Source: JAUASV01 sp047605685 (GTDB lineage Bacteria; Actinomycetota; Actinomycetes; Actinomycetales; Microbacteriaceae). From it: 26,045 nt of DNA. The DNA lies in NCBI GenBank assembly GCA_047605685.1, contig JASGFF010000034.1, forward strand, positions 1 through 26,045. Reading direction: 5' to 3'. Position numbers and translations under genes: made by a program. Under the pieces are notes generated by a model that saw only the letters and a list, made by a program, of their open reading frames with translations, was not told the DNA's origin and ran no database searches. This document shows positions 14,668-22,706 of the stretch, piece by piece (the first letter of the stretch is position 1; each line of letters opens with the position of its first letter).

Positions 14668-16304
14668 CGACCGCGACCGAGACCACCGCGCCCGCGACCG
14701 AGGGCCCCTTCGCCGACCCGGCGAGCCCCACCGCGCGCTTCACCACCGCCGCCGCGAGCTACATCGACGAGCGCACCGGCATCTCCGCGCTCGTGAAGGA
14801 GATCGGCCGCAAGATCTTCCCCGACCACTGGTCGTTCATGCTCGGCGAGGTGGCGCTCTACAGCTTCGTCGTCATCCTGCTCTCCGGCACGTTCCTGACG
14901 TTCTTCTTCGAGCCGTCGATGACGCCGACCGTCTACGACGGCTCCTACGCCCCGATGAAGGGACTCGAGGTGAGCGCGGCGTTCAACTCCGCGCTCGACA
15001 TCTCCTTCGACATCCGCGGCGGCCTGCTCATGCGGCAGGTGCACCACTGGGCGGCGCTGCTGTTCGTCTCGAGCATCGGCCTGCACATGCTGCGCATCTT
15101 CTTCACCGGCGCGTTCCGCAAGCCGCGCGAGCTGAACTGGGTGATCGGCTTCCTGATGTTCGTGCTCGCCATGGCCGAGGGCTTCACCGGCTACTCGCTG
15201 CCCGACGACCTGCTCTCCGGCAACGGCCTGCGCATCATCGACGGCATGGTCAAGGGCATCCCGGTGATCGGCACCTGGATCTCCTACCTGCTGTTCGGCG
15301 GCGAGTTCCCCGGCGAGGACATCGTTCCCAGGCTGTTCGTGCTGCACATCCTGCTGCTGCCGGCGATCCTGGTGCTCTGCCTCGCCATCCACCTGGTGCT
15401 CGTCGTGGTGAACAAGCACACCCAGTTCGCCGGGCCCGGCCGCACCAACGACAACGTCGTCGGCGTGCCGATCCTGCCCGCCTTCGCCGCGAAGGCCGGC
15501 GGCTTCTTCTTCATCGTGTTCGGCGTCATCGTGCTCATCGCCTCGCTGTTCACGATCAACCCGATCTGGAGCTACGGCCCCTACGACCCCTCGCCGGTGT
15601 CGGCCGGCACCCAGCCGGACTGGTACATCGGCTTCGCGGACGGCGCGCTGCGGCTGGCGCCCACACATTTCGAGGTCGTCTGGGGCGGCTACACGGTGTC
15701 GTGGAACATCCTGCTGCCGATCCTGGTGCTCCTGGTGTTCATCGTCGCCGTCGCGATCTACCCCTTCATCGAGGCCTGGATCACCGGCGACAAGCGCGAG
15801 CACCACCTCGCCGACCGGCCGCGCAACGCCCCCACCCGCACCGCCATCGGCGCCGCCGGCGTGGTGTTCTACGCCGTGCTCTGGGCGGCGGCGAGCTCGG
15901 ACCTCATCGCGACCCACTTCAAGCTCACGATCGAGGGCGTGATCAGGACGCTGCAGTTCGGGCTCATCATCTTCCCGATCCTCGCCTACATCGTCACGAA
16001 GCGCGTCTGCCTCGGCCTGCAGAAGAAGGACCGGGAGATCGCGCTGCACGGCTACGAGTCCGGGCGCATCGTCCGGCTGCCCAGTGGCGAGTACATCGAG
16101 GTGCACCAGCCCCTCGACGAGTACGACCGCTGGAAGCTGACGAGCTTCACCGAGTACACCCCCGTCACGCTGCGCCCCGACGCGCGCGGCAGGATCACCG
16201 TCGCTGCCCGGCTGCGCGCCGCGCTCTCCCGGTGGTTCTTCGAGGACCGCATCGTGCCGGTCTCCAAGGCGGAGATCGAGGCCGCGCACCACGACCACCA
16301 CTGA
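14664..16304 (+). CDS. qcrB: Cytochrome b subunit of the bc1 complex
   Basis: Membrane cytochrome b that oxidises menaquinol; 546 residues with eight or nine helices and an extended C-terminal domain typical of actinobacteria. Haem ligands fall in QVHHWAALLF, GLHMLRIFFTG, VLHILLLPA and AIHLVLVVVNKH. The Qo-site motif is PDWYIGF (actinobacterial PDWY instead of PEWY). GTG at 14664 overlaps the qcrA stop by 4 bp. The protein ends in a His-rich HHDHH tail; the last codons and stop are followed 8 nt later by the inferred rlmA start. Confidence 0.97.
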   Translation: MTTATETTAPATEGPFADPASPTARFTTAAASYIDERTGISALVKEIGRKIFPDHWSFMLGEVALYSFVVILLSGTFLTFFFEPSMTPTVYDGSYAPMKGLEVSAAFNSALDISFDIRGGLLMRQVHHWAALLFVSSIGLHMLRIFFTGAFRKPRELNWVIGFLMFVLAMAEGFTGYSLPDDLLSGNGLRIIDGMVKGIPVIGTWISYLLFGGEFPGEDIVPRLFVLHILLLPAILVLCLAIHLVLVVVNKHTQFAGPGRTNDNVVGVPILPAFAAKAGGFFFIVFGVIVLIASLFTINPIWSYGPYDPSPVSAGTQPDWYIGFADGALRLAPTHFEVVWGGYTVSWNILLPILVLLVFIVAVAIYPFIEAWITGDKREHHLADRPRNAPTRTAIGAAGVVFYAVLWAAASSDLIATHFKLTIEGVIRTLQFGLIIFPILAYIVTKRVCLGLQKKDREIALHGYESGRIVRLPSGEYIEVHQPLDEYDRWKLTSFTEYTPVTLRPDARGRITVAARLRAALSRWFFEDRIVPVSKAEIEAAHHDHH

Positions 16305-16311
16305 GTCGCGG

Positions 16312-17121
16312 CTGCACGAGCTCGCCCGCTGGGCGCGCTGTCCGGCGTGCGGGCTCGATCTCTTCGCGGCGGCGCCGCTCACGCTCGGCTGTGTGGACGG
16401 CCACCGCTTCGACGTGAACAGGCGCGGCTGGCTCACGGCGATCGACGCGCGCGCCGGCGTCCGCGGCGACCCGCGGCCGCTGCTGGAGGCCCGCCGGTCC
16501 TTCCTCGCGGCGGGCCACTACTGCCCCATCGCCGAGGCTATCCGCACCGCCGCACCGTTGCCCTCCGCGGCCCGCGTCATCGACGCCGGCTGCGGAACCG
16601 GCTACTACAGCGCCGCACTGCTGGCCGGGCGGAGGGATGCCCGGGCGCTCGAGCTGGACGCCTCGGCGGATGCCGTGCGCCTCGCGGTCGCCGCGACCGG
16701 CATGCCCGGCATCGTCGCCGACATCTGGCGGCCGTGGCCGGTGCGCGACGCCGTGGCGGACGCGGTGCTGTGCGTGTTCGCCCCGCGCAACGCCGCCGAG
16801 TCCGCCCGTGTGCTACGCCCCGGGGGTGTCCTGATCACCGTCACGCCCACCGAGCGGCACCTCGTCGAGCTGCAGCGCGGCGGCAGCGTGCTCACGGTGC
16901 CGGCCGGCAAACGGGAGGCCCTCGCCGAACGGCTCGCCCCGTTCCTGCGCCGGCGGGGCGAGCCGCGGCGCCTCGAGTACCGGCTCGAGCTCGACGGGAG
17001 AGACGCCGGACTGCTCGCGGCGATGGGGCCGGCCGGTCACCACGACCGGGCCGCACCGGGCGCCGGCCCGGTCACCGTCTCGGTGGAGGTCGCCGTCTTC
17101 GCACCGCGCGCCACCGGCTGA
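16312..17121 (+). CDS. rlmA: RlmA-type 23S rRNA guanine-N1 methyltransferase (CTG start inferred)
   Basis: SAM-dependent methyltransferase resembling RlmA, which methylates a guanine in hairpin 35 of 23S rRNA. An N-terminal zinc finger (RCPACGLDL ... LGCVDGHRFDV) is followed by GHYCPIAEAI, the SAM motif VIDAGCGTGYYSAAL, IVADIWRPWPVRDAVADAVLCVFAPRN and RVLRPGGVLITVTP. The first ATG/GTG/TTG in frame is GTG 16393, which would delete most of the zinc finger. The upstream frame is open, and CTG at 16312 gives 269 residues beginning LHELARWARCPACG, the expected family N-terminus. There is no clear ribosome-binding site; coupling to qcrB, which stops 8 nt before, is likely. RlmA-type function is inferred from fold plus finger. 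Confidence 0.82.
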   Translation: MHELARWARCPACGLDLFAAAPLTLGCVDGHRFDVNRRGWLTAIDARAGVRGDPRPLLEARRSFLAAGHYCPIAEAIRTAAPLPSAARVIDAGCGTGYYSAALLAGRRDARALELDASADAVRLAVAATGMPGIVADIWRPWPVRDAVADAVLCVFAPRNAAESARVLRPGGVLITVTPTERHLVELQRGGSVLTVPAGKREALAERLAPFLRRRGEPRRLEYRLELDGRDAGLLAAMGPAGHHDRAAPGAGPVTVSVEVAVFAPRATG

Positions 17122-17139
17122 TGGGCCGCGCCGCGAGGG

Positions 17140-17586
17140 TCAGTGCGCGAACCGCCCGCGGTAGTACTCGTACTGCCAGCCGATGACGCTCACGATGAGC
17201 ACGGCGACGCCGATGAAGGAGATCCACACGCCGATGGCGACGCCGAGGAACAGCAGTGCGAGCGAGCCCGCGAGCGTCACCGGCCACCAGCTCCACGGGC
17301 TGAAGAAGCCCTGCTCGGCGTCGCCGTCCTCGATGTTGGCGTCGAGGCGGTCCTCCGGCAACTCCCCGCCCTGCGCCGCGTGCGTGCGGCCGACGAAGAA
17401 CGCGATGAGGGCGGCGAGGATCGCCGACAGGCCGATCCCCACCGTGCCGACCCACTCGATGTGCGAGCCGACCTGCGAGGTCACGCTCCCGTAGGTGGTG
17501 TCCAGCAGCGACCAGGCGATGTAGAGCAGGTCCGAGAACAGGAAGAACCCGGACAGGATCCAGAACAGGATCGCATTGGTGCGCAT
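17140..17586 (-). CDS. ctaF: Cytochrome c oxidase subunit IV (actinobacterial type)
   Basis: Small accessory subunit of the aa3 oxidase found in actinobacteria. The 148-residue protein has four hydrophobic helices: AILFWILSGFFLFSDLLYIAW, WVGTVGIGLSAILAALIAFF, VTLAGSLALLFLGVAIGVW and FIGVAVLIVSVIGWQY. A cytoplasmic-type loop (EDRLDANIEDGDAEQGFFSPWSWWP) carries the family FSPWSWWP signature. ATG at 17586 begins 1 nt after the ctaD stop, so it is translated with ctaD. Its 3' end is 18 bp from the convergent rlmA stop. Confidence 0.94.
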   Translation of the reverse strand: MRTNAILFWILSGFFLFSDLLYIAWSLLDTTYGSVTSQVGSHIEWVGTVGIGLSAILAALIAFFVGRTHAAQGGELPEDRLDANIEDGDAEQGFFSPWSWWPVTLAGSLALLFLGVAIGVWISFIGVAVLIVSVIGWQYEYYRGRFAH

Positions 17587-17587
17587 G

Positions 17588-19306
17588 TCACTTCACCTTC
17601 TCGTCGGCGATGTCGAGGACCGGGGCGTCGGGAGCGTCCTTGCCGGGGCCGATGCCGATCGGCAGGGCGGCCTCGGGGTGGTTCAGGTCGAACGCCGGCG
17701 ACTCCGAGCGGATCCGCGGGATCGACGTGAAGTTGTGCCGCGGCGCTGGGCAGCTCGTCGCCCACTCCAGCGAGCGAGCAAAGCCCCAGGGGTCGTTGAC
17801 GGTGACCTTCGGCGCCGTGCGGGCCGTGATCCACACGTTGAACAGGAACGGCAGCATCGACAGGCCCAGGATGAACGAGCCGATCGTCGACAGCTCGTTC
17901 ATCCAGGTGAAGCCGTCGTCGGCGAGGTAGGTGGCGTAGCGTCGCGGCATACCGACGACGCCGAGCCAGTGCTGCACGAGGAACGTCGTGTGGAAGCCGA
18001 TGAACAGCAGCCAGAAGTGCACCTTGGCGAGCCGGTCGTTGAGCATCCGCCCGGTCCACTTCGGCCACCAGAAGTAGAAGCCAGAGAACATCGCGAACAC
18101 CACGGTGCCGAACACCACGTAGTGGAAGTGCGCCACCACGAAATAGCTGTCGGAGAGGTGGAAGTCCAGCGGCGGGCTGGCCAGGATCACGCCGGTGAGG
18201 CCGCCGAACGTGAACGTGATCAGGAAGCCGATCGCCCACAGCATCGGCGCCTCGAACGTGATCGAGCCACGCCACATCGTGCCGATCCAGTTGAAGATCT
18301 TCACGCCCGTCGGCACCGCGATGAGCATCGTCAGCAGCGCGAAGAACGGCAGCAGCACCGAGCCGGTGACGTACATGTGGTGCGCCCACACCGTCACCGA
18401 GAGCGCGGCGATCGCGATCGTCGCCATGATGAGCGTGCGGTAGCCGAAGATCGGCTTGCGGCTGAACACCGGGAACACCTCGGAGACGATGCCGAAGAAC
18501 GGCAGCGCGATGATGTACACCTCCGGATGCCCGAAGAACCAGAACAGGTGCTGCCACAGGATCGCGCCGCCGTTGGCCGCGTCGTAGAAGTGCGCGCCGA
18601 ACACCCGGTCGGCGCCGAGGGCGAACAGCGCCGCGGCGAGCACCGGGAAGGCCATGAGCACGAGGATCGAGGTCACCAGCGAGTTCCAGGTGAAGATCGG
18701 CATCCGCCACATCGTCATGCCGGGGGCGCGCATCGTGATGATCGTCGTGATGAAGTTGACGCCGCCGAGGATCGTGCCGAAGCCGGACAGACCGAGGCCG
18801 AACACCCAGAGGTTGCCGCCGAGGCCCGGCGTGAACGTGGTGTCCGACAGCGGCGCATAGGCGAACCAGCCGAAGCTCGCGGCGCCCTGCGGGGTGAAGA
18901 AGCCGGAGACGGCGATGAGCGAGCCGAAGAAGAACAGCCAGAACGAGAAGGCGTTCAACCGCGGGAAGGCCACATCGGGGGCGCCGATCTGCAGCGGCAT
19001 GATCGCGTTCGCGAAACCGAAGAACAGCGGCGTCGCGAACATCAGCAGCATGATCGTGCCGTGCATGGTGAACAGCTGGTTGTACTGCTCCGCCGTCTGC
19101 ACGATGTCGAGGCCCGGCGTGAACAGCTCGGTGCGGATGACGAGGGCGAGCACCCCGCCGATCAGGAAGTACACGAACGAGGTGATCAGGTACATGTACC
19201 CGATCGTCTTGTGGTCCGTCGAGGTGATCCAGCTCACGACGACGTTCCCGCGGCGCTGGGCGCGCGGCGTGGAGACGCCGGTGGCGACTTCGAATGCGGC
19301 GGTCAT
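17588..19306 (-). CDS. ctaD: Cytochrome c oxidase subunit I
   Basis: Catalytic subunit of the aa3 oxidase, 572 residues and twelve helices. Low-spin haem ligands are in FTMHGTIM and HFHYV. CuB ligands are in FWFFGHPEVYI (with the cross-linked Tyr and the proton-channel Glu) and AHHMYVTG; the haem a3 His is in AHFHYV. These features mark a type A haem-copper oxidase with a complete active site. The start was set at ATG 19306 (MTAAFEVATG) because GGGGGAG lies 7-8 nt upstream; the frame extends to 19345, but those residues lie inside ctaC. Four bases separate it from the ctaC stop. Confidence 0.98.
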   Translation of the reverse strand: MTAAFEVATGVSTPRAQRRGNVVVSWITSTDHKTIGYMYLITSFVYFLIGGVLALVIRTELFTPGLDIVQTAEQYNQLFTMHGTIMLLMFATPLFFGFANAIMPLQIGAPDVAFPRLNAFSFWLFFFGSLIAVSGFFTPQGAASFGWFAYAPLSDTTFTPGLGGNLWVFGLGLSGFGTILGGVNFITTIITMRAPGMTMWRMPIFTWNSLVTSILVLMAFPVLAAALFALGADRVFGAHFYDAANGGAILWQHLFWFFGHPEVYIIALPFFGIVSEVFPVFSRKPIFGYRTLIMATIAIAALSVTVWAHHMYVTGSVLLPFFALLTMLIAVPTGVKIFNWIGTMWRGSITFEAPMLWAIGFLITFTFGGLTGVILASPPLDFHLSDSYFVVAHFHYVVFGTVVFAMFSGFYFWWPKWTGRMLNDRLAKVHFWLLFIGFHTTFLVQHWLGVVGMPRRYATYLADDGFTWMNELSTIGSFILGLSMLPFLFNVWITARTAPKVTVNDPWGFARSLEWATSCPAPRHNFTSIPRIRSESPAFDLNHPEAALPIGIGPGKDAPDAPVLDIADEKVK

Positions 19307-19310
19307 GGTG

Positions 19311-20192
19311 CTACTCCCCCTCGTCCCCGGACTCGGTGGCGGCACCGGTGCCGGGCTCGTTCGACAGCGTGTCGTAGTCGGAGCCGAGCAGTCCCTGCGT
19401 CGCCGAGTCCGCGGCCAGCGACGCGGTGTACGCCTCGTACTCCTCCTCGCTCACGACCTTCACCGTGAACAGCATGAGCGAGTGGTATTCGCCGCACAGC
19501 TCGGCGCACTTGCCCTTGTAGGTGCCCTCCTTGGTGGGCGTGAAGTACATGTAGTTCGTCTTGCCCGGGACCATGTCCTTCTTGTAGAGGAAGTCGATGA
19601 CCCAGAAGGAGTGGATGACATCGCGGGATTCGATGTCGATCTCGATCTTCTTGTTCACGGGCAGGTAGAGGGTGGGCAGCTGCGACTCGTCGATCGTGCC
19701 GTCCGAGTTCAGCCGGTCCTGGGCCTGCACGCCCGCGGTGTGCACGTTCTCGTCGACGTAGTTGAAGTCGAAGGACCAGCGCTTGCCGTACACCTGGATC
19801 GTGACGTCCGGATCGCCCGGGTCCGCCTCGATGGCGGCCTGGTCGCGCGCGGTGAAGGCGAAGAAGCCGGCCACGAGGATGAGCGGCACGACCGTGTAGA
19901 AGATCTCGACCGGCATGTTATAGCGCAACTGCACCGGCAGGCCGGTCTGGCCCTTGCGACGCCGGTAGACGACGGCCGCCCAGAGGATGAGCGCCCAGGT
20001 GATGACGCCCACGACGAGCAGCACGATCCACGAGGTGGTCCACAGGCCGATGGTCCTCGCCGTGTGGTTCGTCGTGTCGGCGGAGCCCGGAAGCCAGCCC
20101 TGCAACTGCTGCTGTGTGCACCCGGCGAGGATGGCCGCGACGCCCGCTGCGATCGGAAGAACTGCCCATCGGCGGAGGCGACTGTGGCGCAC
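19311..20192 (-). CDS. ctaC: Cytochrome c oxidase subunit II (lipoprotein)
   Basis: Carries the CuA centre that receives electrons from QcrC. The 293-residue precursor has a signal peptide ending in the lipobox LAGC (Cys25), so it is lipidated, two membrane helices (WIVLLVVGVITWALILWAAVVY and EIFYTVVPLILVAGFFAF) and a cupredoxin domain. CuA ligands are in VIHSFWV and CAELCGEYHSLM. YGKRWSFDFNY is the conserved aromatic patch. An acidic, low-complexity tail ends the protein. GTG at 20192 has GAGAGGACC upstream. It heads the leftward ctaC-ctaD-ctaF operon, with a TATAGA -10 box 39 nt before the start. Confidence 0.97.
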   Translation of the reverse strand: MRHSRLRRWAVLPIAAGVAAILAGCTQQQLQGWLPGSADTTNHTARTIGLWTTSWIVLLVVGVITWALILWAAVVYRRRKGQTGLPVQLRYNMPVEIFYTVVPLILVAGFFAFTARDQAAIEADPGDPDVTIQVYGKRWSFDFNYVDENVHTAGVQAQDRLNSDGTIDESQLPTLYLPVNKKIEIDIESRDVIHSFWVIDFLYKKDMVPGKTNYMYFTPTKEGTYKGKCAELCGEYHSLMLFTVKVVSEEEYEAYTASLAADSATQGLLGSDYDTLSNEPGTGAATESGDEGE

Positions 20193-20231
20193 CGTGGTCC
20201 TCTCGGATTGTGACGGCTGGAACCTGGTCAG

Positions 20232-20237
20232 TCTATA
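20232..20237 (-). promoter_or_regulatory. -10 box of the ctaC-ctaD-ctaF operon
   Basis: On the minus strand TATAGA lies 39 nt before the ctaC GTG, leaving a leader of about 30 nt that holds the ribosome-binding site. Unlike most promoters in this window, this one would give a conventional leadered message. It sits directly downstream of the erpA terminator hairpin. Confidence 0.45.
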
Positions 20238-20244
20238 ACCACGC

Positions 20245-20275
20245 GAGGGGCCGGCCCTCGCCGGGCCGGCCCCTC
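20245..20275 (-). terminator. Strong stem-loop downstream of erpA
   Basis: GAGGGGCCGGCCC (20245-20257) and GGGCCGGCCCCTC (20263-20275) form a perfect 13-bp stem with a 5-nt loop. It lies 41 bp beyond the erpA stop and just before the ctaC promoter, so it probably ends the erpA transcript and insulates the cta operon. No U-tract follows, as is common in actinobacteria. Confidence 0.8.
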
Positions 20276-20316
20276 CTCGACGTGTGTCGTGGCACCTCGC
20301 GCGGGGTGCCGTCGCC

Positions 20317-20670
20317 TCAGTGGAAGCTGTCGCCGCAGGCGCAGCTGCCCGTCGCGTTCGGGTTGTCGATGGTGAACCCCTGCTTCTGGATCGTGTCCTC
20401 GAAGTCGATCGTCGCGCCCTCCAGATAGGGGGCGCTCATCCGGTCGACGATGACCTCGACGCCCGGCGCGAACTCGCGCACGGCGTCGCCGTCGAGCTCA
20501 CGCTCGTCGAAGTAGAGCTGGTAGATGAGGCCGGAGCATCCGCCCGGCTGCACCGCGAGCCGCAGGCGCAGGTCGTCGCGACCCTCCTGGTCGAGCAGGC
20601 TCTTGACCTTGGCGGCCGCGGCGTCGGTGAGCCCCACGCCGTGGGCGGGGGCGAGAGTCGTGTCGGTCAT
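20317..20670 (-). CDS. erpA: A-type iron-sulfur insertion protein
   Basis: HesB/IscA/ErpA family carrier that delivers Fe-S clusters to target enzymes. The 117-residue protein has the three conserved cysteines: GGCSGL (about residue 45) and SCACG near the C-terminus. It also has the LRLRLAVQPGGCSGLIYQLYFDE block. It lies next to the cta operon, consistent with respiratory-chain maturation, including the Rieske centre. ATG at 20670 is 6 nt after a TAGGAT box, with no ribosome-binding site, so the mRNA is probably leaderless. The symbol erpA is by family and could equally be a generic iscA-type name. Confidence 0.94.
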   Translation of the reverse strand: MTDTTLAPAHGVGLTDAAAAKVKSLLDQEGRDDLRLRLAVQPGGCSGLIYQLYFDERELDGDAVREFAPGVEVIVDRMSAPYLEGATIDFEDTIQKQGFTIDNPNATGSCACGDSFH

Positions 20671-20676
20671 GCCGGA

Positions 20677-20682
20677 ATCCTA
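20677..20682 (-). promoter_or_regulatory. -10 box of leaderless erpA promoter, overlapping dipeptidase stop
   Basis: On the minus strand TAGGAT lies 6 nt (TCCGGC) before ATG 20670. It is identical to the trpD box. Its first three bases are the TAG stop codon of the upstream dipeptidase gene. Confidence 0.6.
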
Positions 20683-22104
20683 CGCGCGCGCCCCGGGATT
20701 CGCTCGCCCCTCGAGGCTCGCCAGCAGCAGCGCCTCGGCGAGGATGCCGCGGCGGAGGGTCGGCAGGTGCAGCGACTCGTTCGGGCTGTGCGCGCGCGAA
20801 TCGGGGTCCTCGACGCCGGTGATGAGGATCTGCGCTGCGGGAAAGCGCGCCACGAGGTCGGCGACGAAGGGGATGCTGCCGCCCGCGCCCACCTCGATCG
20901 TCTCGCGCCCGTAGGCGGCGCTCATCGCGGCCCGGGCCTCGGCGACCGCCCAGCCGGAGGAGTCGACGAGGAACGGGCTGCCGGTGTCGACATCCGTGAT
21001 CTCCAGCCGGGCGCCGAACGGGGCGTGCCGCTCGAGATGGGCGCGGACGGCGGCGAGGGCCTCCTCCGGCGCCTGGCCGGGGGCCACGCGCACGCTCAGC
21101 CGCACGGTGACCGAGGGGATCAGCGTGTTCGAGGCGTTCTTGACGCTCGGCGCGTCGATGCCGGTGACGGTGATCGAGGGCTGGAACCACAGCCGGGAGA
21201 GCACCGGTCCGGTGCCGATCGGGCGCACGCCCGGCAGCAGCGCCGCCTCCTCGACGAGCCGGGCCTCGTCGTAGTCGGCCGGCACCGGCGCCTCGTGGCG
21301 GCCAAGGCCGGCGACGGCGACGGAGCCGTCCGCCGCGTGCAGGCTCGCGAGCAGCCGGATCGTCGCGAGCATCGCGTCCGGCGCCGCCCCGCCGAAGGTC
21401 CCGGAGTGCGAGGCGTGGTCGAGGGTCGAGACCCTCAGCCGGAACGTCACGTTGCCGCGCAGCGAGACCGTGAGCGCCGGGGTGTCCAGGTCCCAGTTGC
21501 CGCTGTCGGCCACGACGATGACGTCGGCGGCGAGGTCGTCGTGGTTCTCGGCGAGGAAGGTCGTGAACGACCGCGAGCCGAACTCCTCCTCCCCCTCGAC
21601 GAACAGCACGATGCCGAGCGCGGGCTCGGGGCCGAGCGCCGCGACGAGGGCGCGGATCGCGGCGATGTGGCTCATCACCCCGGCCTTGTCGTCGGCGGTG
21701 CCGCGGCCGTAGAGCCGCTCGCCGCGGACCGTCGGCTCGAAGGGCGCGGAGTCCCACTGCGCCGCATCCCCCGGCGGCTGCACGTCGTGGTGGGCGTACA
21801 GCAGGATCGTCGGTGCGCCGTGCCGGGCGCGGCGCACGGCCAGCACGGCCGGCTGGCCGAGCGCCTCGCCCTCGCCGACGCGGGAGCGGCGGATGTCGAC
21901 GGAGTCGAAGACGCCGGTGTCGCGGGCGAGCTCGGCGACCGCCTCGGCGCTGCGCTGCACCGGCTCGGGGTCGAAGCCGTCCCAGGACACCGAGGGGATG
22001 CGCACGAGCGAGCCGAGGCTCGCGACGGCGGCCGGGAAGCCCTCGGCGACCGCCTCCTCGATCGCGGTGCGGGCGGCGGCCGAGGTCGGGTCGATCGAGC
22101 TCAT
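20680..22104 (-). CDS. M20 family metallo-dipeptidase
   Basis: Zinc-dependent peptidase of the M20 (ArgE/DapE/CNDP-like) family, 474 residues, probably cytoplasmic. Metal ligands and catalytic residues appear in order: LLYAHHDVQPPG (His, Asp), YGRGTADDKAGVM (bridging Asp), FVEGEEEFGS (catalytic and metal Glu), VVADSGNWD (Asp) and a late His in ESLHLPTL. The dimerisation or lid insert contains STLDHASHSGTFGG. The residue pattern fits the CNDP-like dipeptidase group; substrate is unknown. ATG at 22104 follows a TAAGAT box by 7 nt and is divergent from the DUF3043 gene. Confidence 0.92.
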   Translation of the reverse strand: MSSIDPTSAAARTAIEEAVAEGFPAAVASLGSLVRIPSVSWDGFDPEPVQRSAEAVAELARDTGVFDSVDIRRSRVGEGEALGQPAVLAVRRARHGAPTILLYAHHDVQPPGDAAQWDSAPFEPTVRGERLYGRGTADDKAGVMSHIAAIRALVAALGPEPALGIVLFVEGEEEFGSRSFTTFLAENHDDLAADVIVVADSGNWDLDTPALTVSLRGNVTFRLRVSTLDHASHSGTFGGAAPDAMLATIRLLASLHAADGSVAVAGLGRHEAPVPADYDEARLVEEAALLPGVRPIGTGPVLSRLWFQPSITVTGIDAPSVKNASNTLIPSVTVRLSVRVAPGQAPEEALAAVRAHLERHAPFGARLEITDVDTGSPFLVDSSGWAVAEARAAMSAAYGRETIEVGAGGSIPFVADLVARFPAAQILITGVEDPDSRAHSPNESLHLPTLRRGILAEALLLASLEGRANPGARA

Positions 22105-22109
22105 GCGGG

Positions 22110-22117
22110 TAATCTTA
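22110..22117. promoter_or_regulatory. Overlapping bidirectional -10 element
   Basis: TAATCTTA contains TAATCT on the plus strand (22110-22115), 9 nt before the DUF3043 GTG at 22125, and TAAGAT on the minus strand (22117-22112), 7 nt before the dipeptidase ATG at 22104. The two -10 boxes share four base pairs, so both divergent genes would fire from the same opened DNA. Confidence 0.6.
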
Positions 22118-22124
22118 AGAGGAC

Positions 22125-22706
22125 GTGAGGAACGAGGACCCTGTGGCCAAGCAGCACATCCGCACCGAGGCCGAGCAGGAGCCGGCCCGGTCCTCCGCCT
22201 CGAAGGGGCGGGCGACACCGAGCCGCCGCGAGCAGGAGGCGGCCCGTCGCCATCCGCTCGTCGCGGCGGACCGCACCGAGGCCCGCCGGGCCTCCCGCGA
22301 GGCGGGCCGGGCCGAGCGCGAACGCGCCCAGGCGGGGCTCGCCGCCGGCGACGAGCGCTACCTGCCGGTGCGGGACAAGGGCCCGCAGAAGCGCTTCGTG
22401 CGTGACTGGGTCGACGCGCGCTGGAGCGTCGGCGAGGCGCTCATCCCGGTGATGGGGCTCGTGATCGTCAGCACGATGCTGCCGAGCTACTTCCAGGTGT
22501 GGGGCATGTTCGTGCTCTACGGCTTCTTCCTGCTCGCCGTGCTCGACGCGCTGCTGCTCGGGCAGCGGCTGACCCGCCGGCTGCGCGCGCGCTACGGCGA
22601 CCGCGCCGAGCGGGTGCGCTGGTACGCCGCGATGCGCTCCTTCCAGCTGCGGCCGATGCGGATGCCGAAGCCGCAGCGCCGGCGCGGCGACTTCCCGACG
22701 CTCTGA
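22125..22706 (+). CDS. DUF3043 membrane protein
   Basis: Actinobacterial protein of unknown function, 193 residues. A charged, Arg/Ala/Glu-rich N-terminal half (about residues 1-95, with KGRATPSRREQEAARRHPL, a DUF3043 signature) is followed by RDWVDARWSVGEALIPVMGLVIV, a second helix FVLYGFFLLAVLDALLL and a basic end (RPMRMPKPQRRRGDFP). It is probably a small two-helix inner-membrane protein with a cytoplasmic N-terminus. GTG at 22125 fits the promoter as near-leaderless. A GTG at 22143 (VAKQH) with GAGGA upstream is an alternative start. The stop codon lies in a hairpin shared with pyrD. Confidence 0.88.
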   Translation: MRNEDPVAKQHIRTEAEQEPARSSASKGRATPSRREQEAARRHPLVAADRTEARRASREAGRAERERAQAGLAAGDERYLPVRDKGPQKRFVRDWVDARWSVGEALIPVMGLVIVSTMLPSYFQVWGMFVLYGFFLLAVLDALLLGQRLTRRLRARYGDRAERVRWYAAMRSFQLRPMRMPKPQRRRGDFPTL

